Position numbers and translations under genes: made by a program
DNA from: CAWANP01 sp963783445
Lineage (GTDB): Bacteria > Chloroflexota > Anaerolineae > JAAYZQ01
Reading direction: 5' to 3'
Assembly: GCA_963783445.1 (NCBI GenBank)
Contig: CAWANP010000020.1
Span: forward strand, 1-64,000
DNA length: 64,000 nucleotides
The notes under the pieces: model-generated
The model's input: only the letters and a program-made list of their open reading frames with translations
What the model was told of the DNA's origin: nothing
Databases searched by the model: none
In this document: piece by piece, positions 39,009 to 47,510 of the stretch
How the letters are laid out: every line of letters begins with the position of its first letter
Numbering within the stretch: the stretch's first letter is position 1

Positions 39009-39733
39009 GATGAGCGAAGAGGCCGTTTCGTGTGTCCAGCCTGCCGGGGGACCGCTGGTGGCTCCTCAAGCTGAGACAGCCACCGAGGGCGAAACCAAAG
39101 CACGCAACGAGGAGGTTCAAATGCCGTTGGCACGTGTAGGTCACGAAGCACCTGATTTTGAGGCAGCAGCCTATATCGATGGGGGCTTCAAGAACGTCAA
39201 GTTGTCCGATTATCGTGGCAAGTGGGTGATCCTTTGCTTCTATCCTGGCGATTTCACCTTTGTGTGACCGACGGAACTGTCGGCCGTGGCCGTCAAGTAT
39301 CCGGAATTGCAGGCGCTGGGAGTAGAAGTCCTATCCATGAGCACCGATAGCCGCTTCAGCCACAAGATCTGGCAGGAGGAAGAGCTGTCCAAGATGGTCG
39401 AGGGCGGTGTACCCTATCCCATGCTATCCGATGCAGGGGGCAAGATTGGCCAGATGTATGGTGTGTATGATGAAGCCGGTGGCGTGGATATCCGGGGACG
39501 GTTCCTCATCGACCCCGATGGGGTGATCCAGGCTATGGAGGTGCTGAACCCCGCCGGTAGGCCGCAACGTGAGCGAGCTAATCCGCCAGGTGCAAGCCTT
39601 CCAGCTCGTGCGCGAGACCAAGGGGGCAGAAGCCACGCCTTCTGGTTGGGTGCCGGGCAAACCGACACTCAAGGTGGGGCCTGATCTGGTAGGCAAAGTC
39701 TGGACGGTATGGACGACCGATCTAGCGTTCTAG
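39009..39733 (+). CDS. AhpC/Prx-type peroxiredoxin with UGA at the peroxidatic Cys codon (candidate selenoprotein)
   Basis: The protein fits the peroxiredoxin family: PLARVGHEAPDFEA, VILCFYPGDFTFV, then a UGA (39265-39267) exactly where the peroxidatic Cys belongs, followed by PTELSAVAVKYPELQ. Two starts are credible: ATG 39009 behind GAGGAG, and ATG 39121 behind GAGGAGG. From 39121 the UGA is codon 49, where the catalytic residue normally lies. A one-base indel near 39556 (GCCGGTAGG) is needed to reach the family C-terminus (GRNVSELIRQVQAFQL...TTDLAF) ending at 39733. The usual resolving-Cys motif (VCPAGW-like) reads ATPSGW, so it would be a one-Cys/Sec enzyme. A hairpin downstream could be a bacterial SECIS. 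If the UGA is selenocysteine, the enzyme reduces peroxides. If not, the gene is broken. Confidence 0.7.
39268..39295 (+). promoter_or_regulatory. Candidate SECIS hairpin after the UGA
   Basis: TGTCGGC (39278-39284) pairs with GCCGTCA (39289-39295), with one T-T mismatch, around a CGTG loop. Its G at 39286 is 19 bases after the UGA, in the range usual for bacterial SECIS (a G among the first two loop bases). An alternative hairpin CCGAC/GTCGG begins right after the UGA and would compete with it. Confidence 0.45.
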
Positions 39734-39751
39734 GTTGGCGCTGCTTGCCTC

Positions 39752-39786
39752 AAAGGGGTCAGGTGCAGTTACCTGGCCCCTTTTTC
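39752..39786. terminator. Intrinsic terminator between convergent genes
   Basis: AAAGGGGTCAGGT (39752-39764) pairs with ACCTGGCCCCTTT (39771-39783) with one mismatch, followed by more T residues. Runs of A before and T after make it usable from both sides, for the peroxiredoxin and the HIT gene. Confidence 0.75.
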
Positions 39787-39799
39787 GTGAACCCCGAAC

Positions 39800-40297
39800 T
39801 CACCCACCTTGTCTGGCCTGGTCCTCCAGCGCCCCCCTAAGCTGGTCATAGGTCTGCAGCCAGGTTTGGGGAATCACCCGCATGTCGCCGATGACCGGCA
39901 TAAAGTTGGTGTCCCCCGCCCAACGAGGCACCGCGTGGATGTGCACGTGGTCCGCGATCCCCGCGCCCGCCACCTGCCCCAGGTTGGCACCAATATTAAA
40001 GCCTTCCGGCGCCATCGCTCTCCTCAGCGCTGCCAGGCCCTGGTTCAGGAGAAGCATCATCTCTGTCAGCACGGGCGCGTCCAGATCTTCCAGGCTGGGT
40101 ACGTGGGCATAAGGTACCACCATGAGATGACCATTGTTATAGGGGTACCGGTTCAAAATGAGAAAGGCAAGCTCGCCCCGAACCAGGACTAGATTCTCCC
40201 TGTCCTCGTCGCTCAGAGCCGCGTGACAAAAAACGCAGCCATCAGTCTTGGGCGCTGTCAGGTATTCCAATCGCCACGGCGACCAAACATGCTTCAT
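39800..40297 (-). CDS. HIT-family nucleotide phosphorylase/hydrolase
   Basis: ATG 40297 (MKHVWSPWRLEYL...) fits the family start. The 165-residue protein has CVFC near the N-terminus and the HIT triad HVHIHAVPRW with its preceding helix, as in diadenosine-tetraphosphate phosphorylases/hydrolases. The WSPWR N-terminus is typical of the Ap4A-phosphorylase-like group. It probably cleaves dinucleoside polyphosphates; substrate not testable here. Confidence 0.85.
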   Translation of the reverse strand: MKHVWSPWRLEYLTAPKTDGCVFCHAALSDEDRENLVLVRGELAFLILNRYPYNNGHLMVVPYAHVPSLEDLDAPVLTEMMLLLNQGLAALRRAMAPEGFNIGANLGQVAGAGIADHVHIHAVPRWAGDTNFMPVIGDMRVIPQTWLQTYDQLRGALEDQARQGG

Positions 40298-40422
40298 CGT
40301 TCGTTCTCCAACTACAGGGTGAAAGAACATTGTAGCTGAAAAGCCGCAGGCATGCAAAACGGGTAGGCCAAAGGCTATAACCTACCCAAGCCCGCACTGT
40401 TGGCAGCGGGCAGCAGGATATT

Positions 40423-40450
40423 TTGAGCCAGGCCCGCTTTCGTGTACAAT
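40423..40450 (+). promoter_or_regulatory. Promoter for an apparently leaderless rnz transcript
   Basis: TTGAGC (40423-40428), 16 bases, TACAAT (40445-40450). The A of ATG 40457 is seven bases after the -10, where transcription should begin, and no Shine-Dalgarno sequence is present. Confidence 0.6.
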
Positions 40451-40456
40451 GCATCC

Positions 40457-41443
40457 ATGTTTGAGATCGTCTTTCTCGGCACCTCGGCTTCGGCACCCTC
40501 CATACGGCGGGGACTGCCGGCGGCCGTGGTTATGCACAAAGAGTACCGCTTTATGGTAGATTGCGGCGAGGGAACGCAGCGCCAACTGCTTCGCAGCGGC
40601 CTGGGTTTCCGGCGCATGGACAAGATCCTGCTGACCCACGGCCATCTGGACCACATCCTGGGGCTGGCGGGGCTGGCGTCCACGTTCTCCCGCTGGGAGA
40701 TGATCGATCACATGGAGATCTATGGCGGCAGGTGGGCGCTGGACCGGGTAGAAGCACTGATGAAAGTCGTTTTTGGCCGTCACCGGCCCCCCATCCGACT
40801 GGTACTGACCGACTTGAAGCCTGGCGTCGTTATGGAAGACGACAGCTTTCAACTGTCAGCCTTCCCCGTCACCCACCGGGGGCCAGGTTGTTTTGGCTAC
40901 ACGTTCCAGGAAAAGGCACGGCGTCCCTTCCTGGCAGAAAAGGCCGAAGCACTGGGGGTTCCTGCGGGACCGGAGCGGGCCCGCCTGGTACGAGGCATGT
41001 CTATCACCTTGCCCAATGGGCAAACACTCCATCCAGATGAGGTCTTGGGACCATCCCGCCCTGGGACCAAGTTTGTGTTCATCGGCGACACTGGGCGAAT
41101 CGACAATCTCCTGGAGCCAGCCCGGGAAGCCGATGCATTGGTCATCGAGGCCACATATACGGGTTTGGAAGCCGATGTGGCTCGGGAGTTTGGCCATCTC
41201 ATCGCACGGCAGTCGGCGGAGCTGGCCGTAGCCGCCAACGTGCAACACCTGATCTTGCATCACATCTCCCGCCGATACTCGGAACGGGAAATCCTGGATG
41301 AGGCATCGTCCATCTTTCCAAATACAACAGTGGCCCGTGACCTGGATCACTTTCAGATACGGCGCGACACCCCCCTGGTCAAAGTTGAGCGGGACAGGCG
41401 GCCCAGAAAACGCGGACCACTAGGCGTGATACGTGAAAGTTAG
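40457..41443 (+). CDS. rnz: Ribonuclease Z (tRNA 3' endonuclease)
   Basis: ATG 40457 (MFEIVFLGTSASAPS...) is preferred over 40442. The 328-residue metallo-beta-lactamase-fold enzyme has the Zn motif THGHLDH, the catalytic region FVFIGDTGR, the HEAT-like FGHLIARQSAE/ HLILHHISRRYSE motifs and the flexible arm region (GPGCFGYTFQEK). It removes 3' trailers from tRNA precursors. This matters here because the nearby tRNAs do not encode CCA. Length suits the family. Confidence 0.9.
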   Translation: MFEIVFLGTSASAPSIRRGLPAAVVMHKEYRFMVDCGEGTQRQLLRSGLGFRRMDKILLTHGHLDHILGLAGLASTFSRWEMIDHMEIYGGRWALDRVEALMKVVFGRHRPPIRLVLTDLKPGVVMEDDSFQLSAFPVTHRGPGCFGYTFQEKARRPFLAEKAEALGVPAGPERARLVRGMSITLPNGQTLHPDEVLGPSRPGTKFVFIGDTGRIDNLLEPAREADALVIEATYTGLEADVAREFGHLIARQSAELAVAANVQHLILHHISRRYSEREILDEASSIFPNTTVARDLDHFQIRRDTPLVKVERDRRPRKRGPLGVIRES

Positions 41444-41467
41444 CTGTCCCGGATCACGTTCCACGCC

Positions 41468-41707
41468 TCATTCTTTTGGCTGCCCCAGTTCCTCCACCGG
41501 TGTATCCACATATTTGTCACCGATCTCGATCAGCATCCGCGGGATGTCGTCGATGATGGGATATTTTCGGCCGCAATCCGGCTCCTGGCACACAAGCCAA
41601 ACGCCGTCTACCAGTTCAAGCTGGCCGGGATCATCGCCCTCTTTGCGCGTAGGCCCGCTGACGCAGGCCGGGCAGCGCAGGATCTCGAGCAGTTCTTCGC
41701 TTACCAT
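41468..41707 (-). CDS. Trm112-like zinc protein
   Basis: ATG 41707 (MVSEELLEILRCPAC...) follows an unremarkable upstream. The 79 residues have two CxxC-type pairs (CPAC, then CQEPDC) and the RKYPIIDDIPRML motif of the Trm112/UPF0434 family, which activates methyltransferases. No methyltransferase is adjacent. Confidence 0.85.
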   Translation of the reverse strand: MVSEELLEILRCPACVSGPTRKEGDDPGQLELVDGVWLVCQEPDCGRKYPIIDDIPRMLIEIGDKYVDTPVEELGQPKE

Positions 41708-41993
41708 CGTTTGCCTCCAAGCTTTCAAGAGTACGAGGCCATTATAGCACAAAGCCCCGTCAAGCCCAATTCAGCAGGGTTCTGCCTCTCGATGAAACGG
41801 GTCATGGCCTGGCACCTACCCGAAGGCTGTCGGAGGCAAGGGAAACTCGATTGGGTTTCTCGAGCCGGAAAGGCCCATATGGAAGCAGGCCCCAATTCTG
41901 GCAAGTTCGCCTTGAGAGGGAACTTTGACGGGTGCAAGATCCGTCTAGTAGACAGATCATTGAATGGCTGGCTGTTTGATTTACAGGTGAGGG

Positions 41994-44900
41994 ATGGACC
42001 AACGGTACCAAAGGCAACCAACGCACAGGCACTGGCCGCAGTCACGGCCTGACAGCGCCAGACCTGGGATGAGCATTGCACCAGAGGGCAACCTGGTGCA
42101 AGCGCCTGCGCCGCGTAGGACTGCATCCCGGGCCGACCGGACTCCGCTCCAGGATTGGGGACAGAATACAGAGACGCGTGTTCTTTCCCGGCCAGCTCAC
42201 AACCCTACCGACAGCGTACCTGGCCAGCGCGGGCCCAACTCTCCTGGGCGCCAACCGCAATCTCCACGCAGGAGATATGTTCCGCCACCGCCACCTCCGC
42301 CGCCACCCCCTCCCAGACCTGGTCCAGGATACCAGCGTGGGCCAGGCTTTGTCCCCGTACTCATTGTCTCAATCGTGACCTTTTTTTCTCTTTTTTTCAT
42401 CGGAGTCTGTGGTTTGACCGCTACCTATGCTGCCATCGCCACTGGCCTGCCGTCACCAGAAACGCTCCGGACCCAGTCAGCCAAGTTTCTCAGCACGCGG
42501 ATCTATGACCGAAACGGGCACTTGTTGTACGAGATCCTTGATCCCAGCGGCGGGAGACGTATCTGGGTTCCCTACGAGCAGATCTCGCCCCACCTGATCA
42601 ATGCTACCGTAGCCACCGAGGATGAGCGATTCTGGCAGCACCCTGGGGTGGACCCCATTAGCATTTTCCGCGCCGTGCTCCAGAACGTACAAGAGGGGGA
42701 GATAGTTTCCGGCGCCAGTACCATTCCCCAGACCCTGGTCGACGTCGTACTTCTATCGCCCGAAGAACGTACGGAACTCACCTTGAGGCGCAAGATTCGC
42801 GAGGCCATCCTGGCCTCTGAGATCAGCCGCCGCTACACAAAGCGCGAGATCATGGAGATCTATCTCAACGAGGTGAACTTTGGCAGCCTGGCCTATGGCG
42901 TAGAAGCTGCGGCCGAAACCTACTTTGGCAAGACGGCCAATGAGCTGACCCTTGCCGAGGCAGCCCTGCTGGCCGGATTGCCCCAGGCGCCGGCCTATTG
43001 GGATCCCTACACCAATCCCGAGGGAGCCAAGCGCCGCCAAGAAGTGGTACTGGACCTCATGGTCGATGCTGGCCACATCAGCCAGGCTGAAGCCGAGATC
43101 GCCAAGGCAGAGGACCTGAACCTCCAACCCTTCAGCTTTGACGTGGAAGCCCCCCACTTTGTAGTCTGGATCCAGCAGCAACTGGAGCAGAAATACGGCG
43201 CCGATGTCCTCTACCGCAGTGGACTGAGCGTGACCACTACCCTCGATTCACGGTTGCAGGATCTGGCCCAAGAGGAAGCCCTGGCACACTTGGCCAGCTT
43301 GAGCGACCAGCATGCAACCAACGCAGCGCTGGTGGCCATAGAGCCCGCCACCGGCGAGATCCTGGCCATGCTCGGTAGCGCCGATTTCTATGACGAGGAG
43401 ATTTCTGGCCAGGTGAACGTGGCCCTGCGACCCCGGCAGCCGGGTTCATCCATCAAACCGGTGACCTACGTCACCGCCTTTGAGAAGGGCTGGACGCCGG
43501 CCACACTCATCTGGGACGTGGCAACCGAGTTCAAGGACTCGTTGGGCAGATCCTACGTGCCCAAGAACTATGATCGCAAAGTACACGGCCCGGTGCTGGC
43601 ACGCGGGGCTCTGGCCCGCTCCTTGAACATACCTGCCGTCAAGACCCTCGACTTTGTGGGCTTGCCGGCCATGCTGGATACTGCCCACAGGCTGGGCATT
43701 GCCTCCCTCAACCGCGCGGACTATGGCTTGAGCCTGACCCTGGGCGGCGGGGAAGTAACCTTGCTGGAAATGACAGGCGCGTACGCCGTTTTTGCCAATG
43801 GGGGGCGGCGCGTACCCCCTGTGTCCATCCTGCGCATCGAAGACTCCGCCGGGCGCGTCATAGAGGAATACCAACCACCGCCGGGGCCACAGGTGATCAG
43901 CCCCCAACACGCCCATCTCATCACCGACATCCTGGCTGATAACCAAGCTAGGACGCCCGCCTTTGGAAGGGACAACATCCTGAAGCTTTCGCGGTCAGCC
44001 GCGGCCAAGACCGGGACCACGGACGAATGGCGTGATTCCTGGACCATCGGCTATACGCCCGAGCTGGCGACGGGCGTCTGGGTTGGCAACGCTGACAATT
44101 CGGCCATGGTAGGGGTGACGGGATCCAAGGGCGCGGCGCCGATTTGGCACAACTTTATGGAAAAGGCCCTCGGCGACCAGCCAGCCAGCCAGTTCCCACG
44201 GCCCGATGGGATCGAAGAGATAGAGATCAGCGCCGATTCAGGATCGCAGCCCAGTGCGGCCAGCCCACCCGACCGCCGGCGCACCGAGATCTTTGCCGCC
44301 GGCCAGGGACCGCTGGGACCTGAGCATGATTTTCACCAGTTTGTGCGTATCGATGTAACCACCAACGCCCTGGCCAGCGAGTACTGCCCCGCGGATGTCG
44401 TTGAGGAACGCTATTTTTACGTTCTGCCCGGCGAGGAGGGCAGCCGGTGGGCGCAAAAGCACAACATCCCCCAGCCCCCAGCTGATCTCTGTCCGGTTCA
44501 TACCGGGCCTGCCCAAGTAGCGCTCTTTGCACCGGTACCCGGGCAGACGGTGGCCGTTGAGGCGCCTGTACTGGGCCGCACGGACATTCCCGGCTTTGAC
44601 CACTATGTGGTCGAGTACGGTGAAGGTCGGGATCCCATCGGCTGGGGGCACGTGGCAGGCCCCATCTACTCGCCGGTGGACAATGGACTGCTAGCGGTGT
44701 GGGACGTGAGACATCTGGCCAGCCGGGACTTTAGCCTGCGGGTCGTAGTCTATGACCAGGTTGGCAACGGCTTTGAGGCGCGGACCTGGGTCTGGGTACA
44801 GAATCCAACTCCGACATCCTCCCTACCTACTCGGACACAGACACCGTTGCCAACCTGGACACCGTGGCCTACGGATACACCCTGGCCAACAGAACCGCTT

Positions 44901-45368
44901 CCTACCAGCACTCCGTGGCCGACCAACATACCGCCTCCAACTTGGACGCCCTGGCCTACAGATACACCCACAGAACCGCCTCCGACAAACACGCCGCGGC
45001 CGACCAATACACCACCTCCAACTTGGACGCCCTGGCCTACAGCCACTCCGTGGCCGACCAACACACCGCCTCCCACTTGGACACCCTGGCCTACAGATAC
45101 TCCCACTCCCACGGAACCGCCTCCGACAAACACGCCGTGGCCGACCAACACACCACCTCCAACCTGGACGCCCTGGCCTACAGATACACCCACTCCCACA
45201 GAACCACCACCGACAAATACACCGTGGCCCACAGAGTCCCCTACTGCAACGGATACACCCGTTCCTACAGTCTCACCCACCATAACTGGCACTGCCTCAC
45301 TGCCCCTGTTTCCCCCTACCGAGACACCCACCCTCACCGTCACCATGACGGTCGAGTCTGGGTTGTGA
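41994..45368 (+). CDS. Class A penicillin-binding protein with TP-repeat tail
   Basis: About 1124 residues if started at ATG 41994 (weak ribosome-binding site; ATG 42069 is an alternative). Proline-rich basic cytoplasmic tail, one membrane helix (VLIVSIVTFFSLFFIGVCGLT), then a glycosyltransferase domain with the catalytic Glu in ATEDERFWQHPGVD and EIYLNEVNFG. The transpeptidase has SSIKP (SxxK), SLN (SxN) and KTGTT (KTG). It polymerises and cross-links peptidoglycan outside the membrane. After about residue 930 comes a beta-type domain, then roughly 170 residues of tandem PPTWTPWPT-type repeats. This tail may cross or bind the wall. Gene is intact. Confidence 0.85.
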   Translation: MDQRYQRQPTHRHWPQSRPDSARPGMSIAPEGNLVQAPAPRRTASRADRTPLQDWGQNTETRVLSRPAHNPTDSVPGQRGPNSPGRQPQSPRRRYVPPPPPPPPPPPRPGPGYQRGPGFVPVLIVSIVTFFSLFFIGVCGLTATYAAIATGLPSPETLRTQSAKFLSTRIYDRNGHLLYEILDPSGGRRIWVPYEQISPHLINATVATEDERFWQHPGVDPISIFRAVLQNVQEGEIVSGASTIPQTLVDVVLLSPEERTELTLRRKIREAILASEISRRYTKREIMEIYLNEVNFGSLAYGVEAAAETYFGKTANELTLAEAALLAGLPQAPAYWDPYTNPEGAKRRQEVVLDLMVDAGHISQAEAEIAKAEDLNLQPFSFDVEAPHFVVWIQQQLEQKYGADVLYRSGLSVTTTLDSRLQDLAQEEALAHLASLSDQHATNAALVAIEPATGEILAMLGSADFYDEEISGQVNVALRPRQPGSSIKPVTYVTAFEKGWTPATLIWDVATEFKDSLGRSYVPKNYDRKVHGPVLARGALARSLNIPAVKTLDFVGLPAMLDTAHRLGIASLNRADYGLSLTLGGGEVTLLEMTGAYAVFANGGRRVPPVSILRIEDSAGRVIEEYQPPPGPQVISPQHAHLITDILADNQARTPAFGRDNILKLSRSAAAKTGTTDEWRDSWTIGYTPELATGVWVGNADNSAMVGVTGSKGAAPIWHNFMEKALGDQPASQFPRPDGIEEIEISADSGSQPSAASPPDRRRTEIFAAGQGPLGPEHDFHQFVRIDVTTNALASEYCPADVVEERYFYVLPGEEGSRWAQKHNIPQPPADLCPVHTGPAQVALFAPVPGQTVAVEAPVLGRTDIPGFDHYVVEYGEGRDPIGWGHVAGPIYSPVDNGLLAVWDVRHLASRDFSLRVVVYDQVGNGFEARTWVWVQNPTPTSSLPTRTQTPLPTWTPWPTDTPWPTEPLPTSTPWPTNIPPPTWTPWPTDTPTEPPPTNTPRPTNTPPPTWTPWPTATPWPTNTPPPTWTPWPTDTPTPTEPPPTNTPWPTNTPPPTWTPWPTDTPTPTEPPPTNTPWPTESPTATDTPVPTVSPTITGTASLPLFPPTETPTLTVTMTVESGL
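44815..45290 (+). repeat. Coding minisatellite in the PBP tail
   Basis: Imperfect tandem units of about 27-60 bases encode PPPTWTPWPTDTP- and EPPPTNTPWPTN-type blocks. Codons vary between units, which points to long-term selection on the protein sequence. Units can slip, so copy number may vary between strains. Confidence 0.8.
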
Positions 45369-45433
45369 TGCTCCACTCGTCACTCGACGCCAATCTACTC
45401 TCGCACTCGGACGGAAAAAGGGTCAGGCAGCCA

Positions 45434-45835
45434 TCAGCCAAAGACTTCCAGTCTATGGGATTGCCTTAGCGCTTCTTGATAGATGGGACCTTGGGCGACA
45501 AAGCCCAACCCATGACCGCTGCCGCGGACTGTGAGCAAGCTAGTACTGGGTTCCACACGGATCTCGGAAGGCAGGGATACCTGCCCATCCCCCAACCTAC
45601 TGATGGCGAGCACGTGAAGGGTGCCCCCGCCGAGCCGCTGGGACATCCTGGCCATCAAAGCTGGAGTGCTGAGCGCAAATCCACCGGAGCGGCGGCTGCC
45701 CGGCAAGAAAATGGCATCGTCTCCTTCCCGGAAGCCAAACTCGTGCCAGGCATCTGGCGGGATGGTGATCGAGCCCGCGGGACCGACAACGACCCAGCCG
45801 TAGGTCCACTTGGCGCCCTTGGCTAGCCGCGGCAT
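45434..45835 (-). CDS. AbrB/SpoVT-like double-domain protein
   Basis: ATG 45835 (MPRLAKGAKWTYGW...) overlaps the end of the upstream methyltransferase gene by 13 bases. Two short swapped-hairpin-like blocks are visible (GSITIPPDAWHEFGFREGDD and QVSLPSEIRVEPSTSLL), similar to AbrB-type DNA-binding domains. 133 residues. It could be a transcription factor or a MazE-like antitoxin; no toxin gene is adjacent. It shares the PadR-controlled transcript with the methyltransferase. Confidence 0.6.
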   Translation of the reverse strand: MPRLAKGAKWTYGWVVVGPAGSITIPPDAWHEFGFREGDDAIFLPGSRRSGGFALSTPALMARMSQRLGGGTLHVLAISRLGDGQVSLPSEIRVEPSTSLLTVRGSGHGLGFVAQGPIYQEALRQSHRLEVFG

Positions 45836-46506
45836 GGTTGCGCCTCCTTGACCACCATCAGGTCCATGAAATCCTCGACGACACGCCAGCCCTGCAGCCG
45901 CGAGTCCTCCAGGATCGTGCTCAGCTCCTGCGGCGTATAGGACGACTTGATCGAGTTCCAGTAGTGCACCCGAAAGTCGCTGGGGATGATCATACCGATG
46001 GCCCAGGACATGAGCTTGGGCGCCCACTTGTGCAGGCGCTTCGAGTCGTGGACCAGGCACTGCCCCCGGTCCTTCAGCACGCGGGCGATCTCGTCGAAAA
46101 CCACCAACGGATCCTCCCAGTGGTGCAGCGAGTCATTGCACACAACCAGGTCGAACTCGCCGTCCTCAAAGGGCATAGACTTGGCGTCGCCCTGACGCCA
46201 GGTGATCATGCCCTCCAGGCCCTCTCTTTGGGCGTTCTCAGCGGCCAACGCCAGCATCGCTTCTGAGAGATCCAGCCCGATGACCTGGCAGCCGGTTCCC
46301 TGCAGCAAGCGCGCTACCTCGATGGCCACAAAACCGGGACCCGTTCCCACATCCAGTGCCTTGCCTCCCCGCGGCACACCCAGCGCCACCGCATCGCGGG
46401 CCAGCCCGCGGTACTCGTGTTTTCGGAGCCGCCCCCCCATCAACTCGTTGAAACGGCGGGCATCCTCCAACTCGGCAATCGCTTCACTTTCTGGTAAACG
46501 TTCCAT
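45823..46506 (-). CDS. SAM-dependent class I methyltransferase
   Basis: ATG 46506 is 6 bases from AGGAGG. The 227-residue product has motif I LDVGTGPGFVAIEVA, motif II VIGLDLSEAMLA, and the DLVVCNDSLHHWE motif of the UbiE/methyltransferase-11 group. Substrate unknown. Upstream lies a palindrome identical to the one before padR. The next gene overlaps its end, making a two-gene unit probably repressed by the PadR protein. Confidence 0.85.
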   Translation of the reverse strand: MERLPESEAIAELEDARRFNELMGGRLRKHEYRGLARDAVALGVPRGGKALDVGTGPGFVAIEVARLLQGTGCQVIGLDLSEAMLALAAENAQREGLEGMITWRQGDAKSMPFEDGEFDLVVCNDSLHHWEDPLVVFDEIARVLKDRGQCLVHDSKRLHKWAPKLMSWAIGMIIPSDFRVHYWNSIKSSYTPQELSTILEDSRLQGWRVVEDFMDLMVVKEAQPCRG

Positions 46507-46596
46507 CATCTACCTCCTGTCTGTAATCTACTTCTTGAATCAAATCTGCGTGACAATGTCCATGACCGCCAAATCAGGAAATATACTTCCTAGAAT

Positions 46597-46610
46597 ATAC
46601 AAGGTTGTAT
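46597..46610. promoter_or_regulatory. PadR-type operator before the methyltransferase
   Basis: ATACAAGGTTGTAT is a perfect palindrome (ATACAA-2-TTGTAT) in the promoter region of the methyltransferase gene, between a TTGGAG-like -35 and TATATT. The same palindrome occurs at 47221-47234. Confidence 0.75.
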
Positions 46611-46649
46611 TAATGCTCCAAAAAAAGGAGACGCCTCGCGATTCATAGT

Positions 46650-47189
46650 TCATAACCAGTCTCCCTGTTCCACTTTTTGCAGGAGGTCCCGCGTCCAGTC
46701 AAGCTCGGCCTGAAAGTGGTATCGCGCGTGATCAAAGATCAGGGCTGCCTGGCTGGGTGCCTCCTCGTGAACCATCTGTTCTGCCTGGTGGCCATTGAGA
46801 TACAAAAGTACCCCCTCCATCTGTGCGACCCGTCCGCGCAGATATCCCTCTACCTCTTTGAGTGGCAGCGCCTCCCTGAAGAACAGGCCGATGTCGATGG
46901 CATAATAGTGGCGCTCCGCCTCGCGCCAAACCTCCCGCAGCAGGCTCAGGAACTCTTCCTGGCCGGTCTCCGTGATCTGGTAGACGCTGCGGGAGGGACG
47001 CTTGCCCTCTTGCTCCGTGGCGACCTTTTCGATGAAGCCCTCGTCAGCCAACTTGCCCAGGGCGAAATAAATAGAGCCAAAGGCGATGTTGGTCCAATCG
47101 CCCATGTGGTCCTCTATAATATGCTTGATCTCATATCCGTACAGGGGGCGCTCTCGTAGCAGCCCCAGGATCACCAATCGAGTCGACAT
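46650..47189 (-). CDS. PadR-family transcriptional regulator
   Basis: The 179-residue protein has an N-terminal winged helix (LVILGLLRERPLYGYEIKHI, then FGSIYFALGKLADEGFIEKV with the wing SRSVYQITETG) and a C-terminal dimerising helical domain (Vir_act_alpha_C-like). PadR proteins usually repress their own gene and a neighbour in response to small molecules. Both this gene and the downstream methyltransferase have the same palindrome upstream, which supports that. Confidence 0.88.
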   Translation of the reverse strand: MSTRLVILGLLRERPLYGYEIKHIIEDHMGDWTNIAFGSIYFALGKLADEGFIEKVATEQEGKRPSRSVYQITETGQEEFLSLLREVWREAERHYYAIDIGLFFREALPLKEVEGYLRGRVAQMEGVLLYLNGHQAEQMVHEEAPSQAALIFDHARYHFQAELDWTRDLLQKVEQGDWL

Positions 47190-47220
47190 CCCTGCCTTGT
47201 TTCCGATCTCCGTCGCTAAT

Positions 47221-47263
47221 ATACAACCTTGTATATAATACCATGGATATTCGAGGCTGTCAA
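47221..47263 (-). promoter_or_regulatory. padR promoter with operator at the start site
   Basis: On the minus strand TTGACA (47263-47258), 17 bases, TATTAT (47240-47235). The palindrome ATACAACCTTGTAT (47221-47234) lies directly downstream, over the transcription start, so PadR binding should block initiation. Confidence 0.8.
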
Positions 47264-47339
47264 GCTACAGCAGTCTTGTGACAGATGCTAGCATCGGCCA
47301 CTGTGATCGCTCCTTCGAATACAGCGACGGGGTATCGTT

Positions 47340-47447
47340 TTGACAGAATGATAAAGATGATGTAGACTGTATTTAGGTCGTGGTAGGTACTGTTCCGGAT
47401 GGCGCACATGCACCGCCCAGTCTTGACATGGTCTGGGCGGTTTTCTA
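47340..47447 (+). promoter_or_regulatory. Promoter and attenuator-like terminator before the FKBP gene
   Basis: TTGACA (47340-47345), 17 bases, TAGACT (47363-47368). About 45 bases on, CCGCCCAG (47413-47420) pairs with CTGGGCGG (47433-47440) before TTTTCTATT. The hairpin stands between promoter and gene, so it would reduce or regulate expression. A second TTGACA lies in the loop. Confidence 0.6.
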
Positions 47448-47510
47448 TTGTGCTCAGGGAAAGCTCGAGTCATGACCAAATCCACCAGATTTTTCTCAAG
47501 GGAGCCTTTG

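Noticed and set aside
39268..39283. CCGAC/GTCGG hairpin directly after the UGA as the SECIS
   Set aside because: Its loop lies only about 6 bases after the UGA, too close for known bacterial SECIS elements; the next hairpin fits the spacing better.
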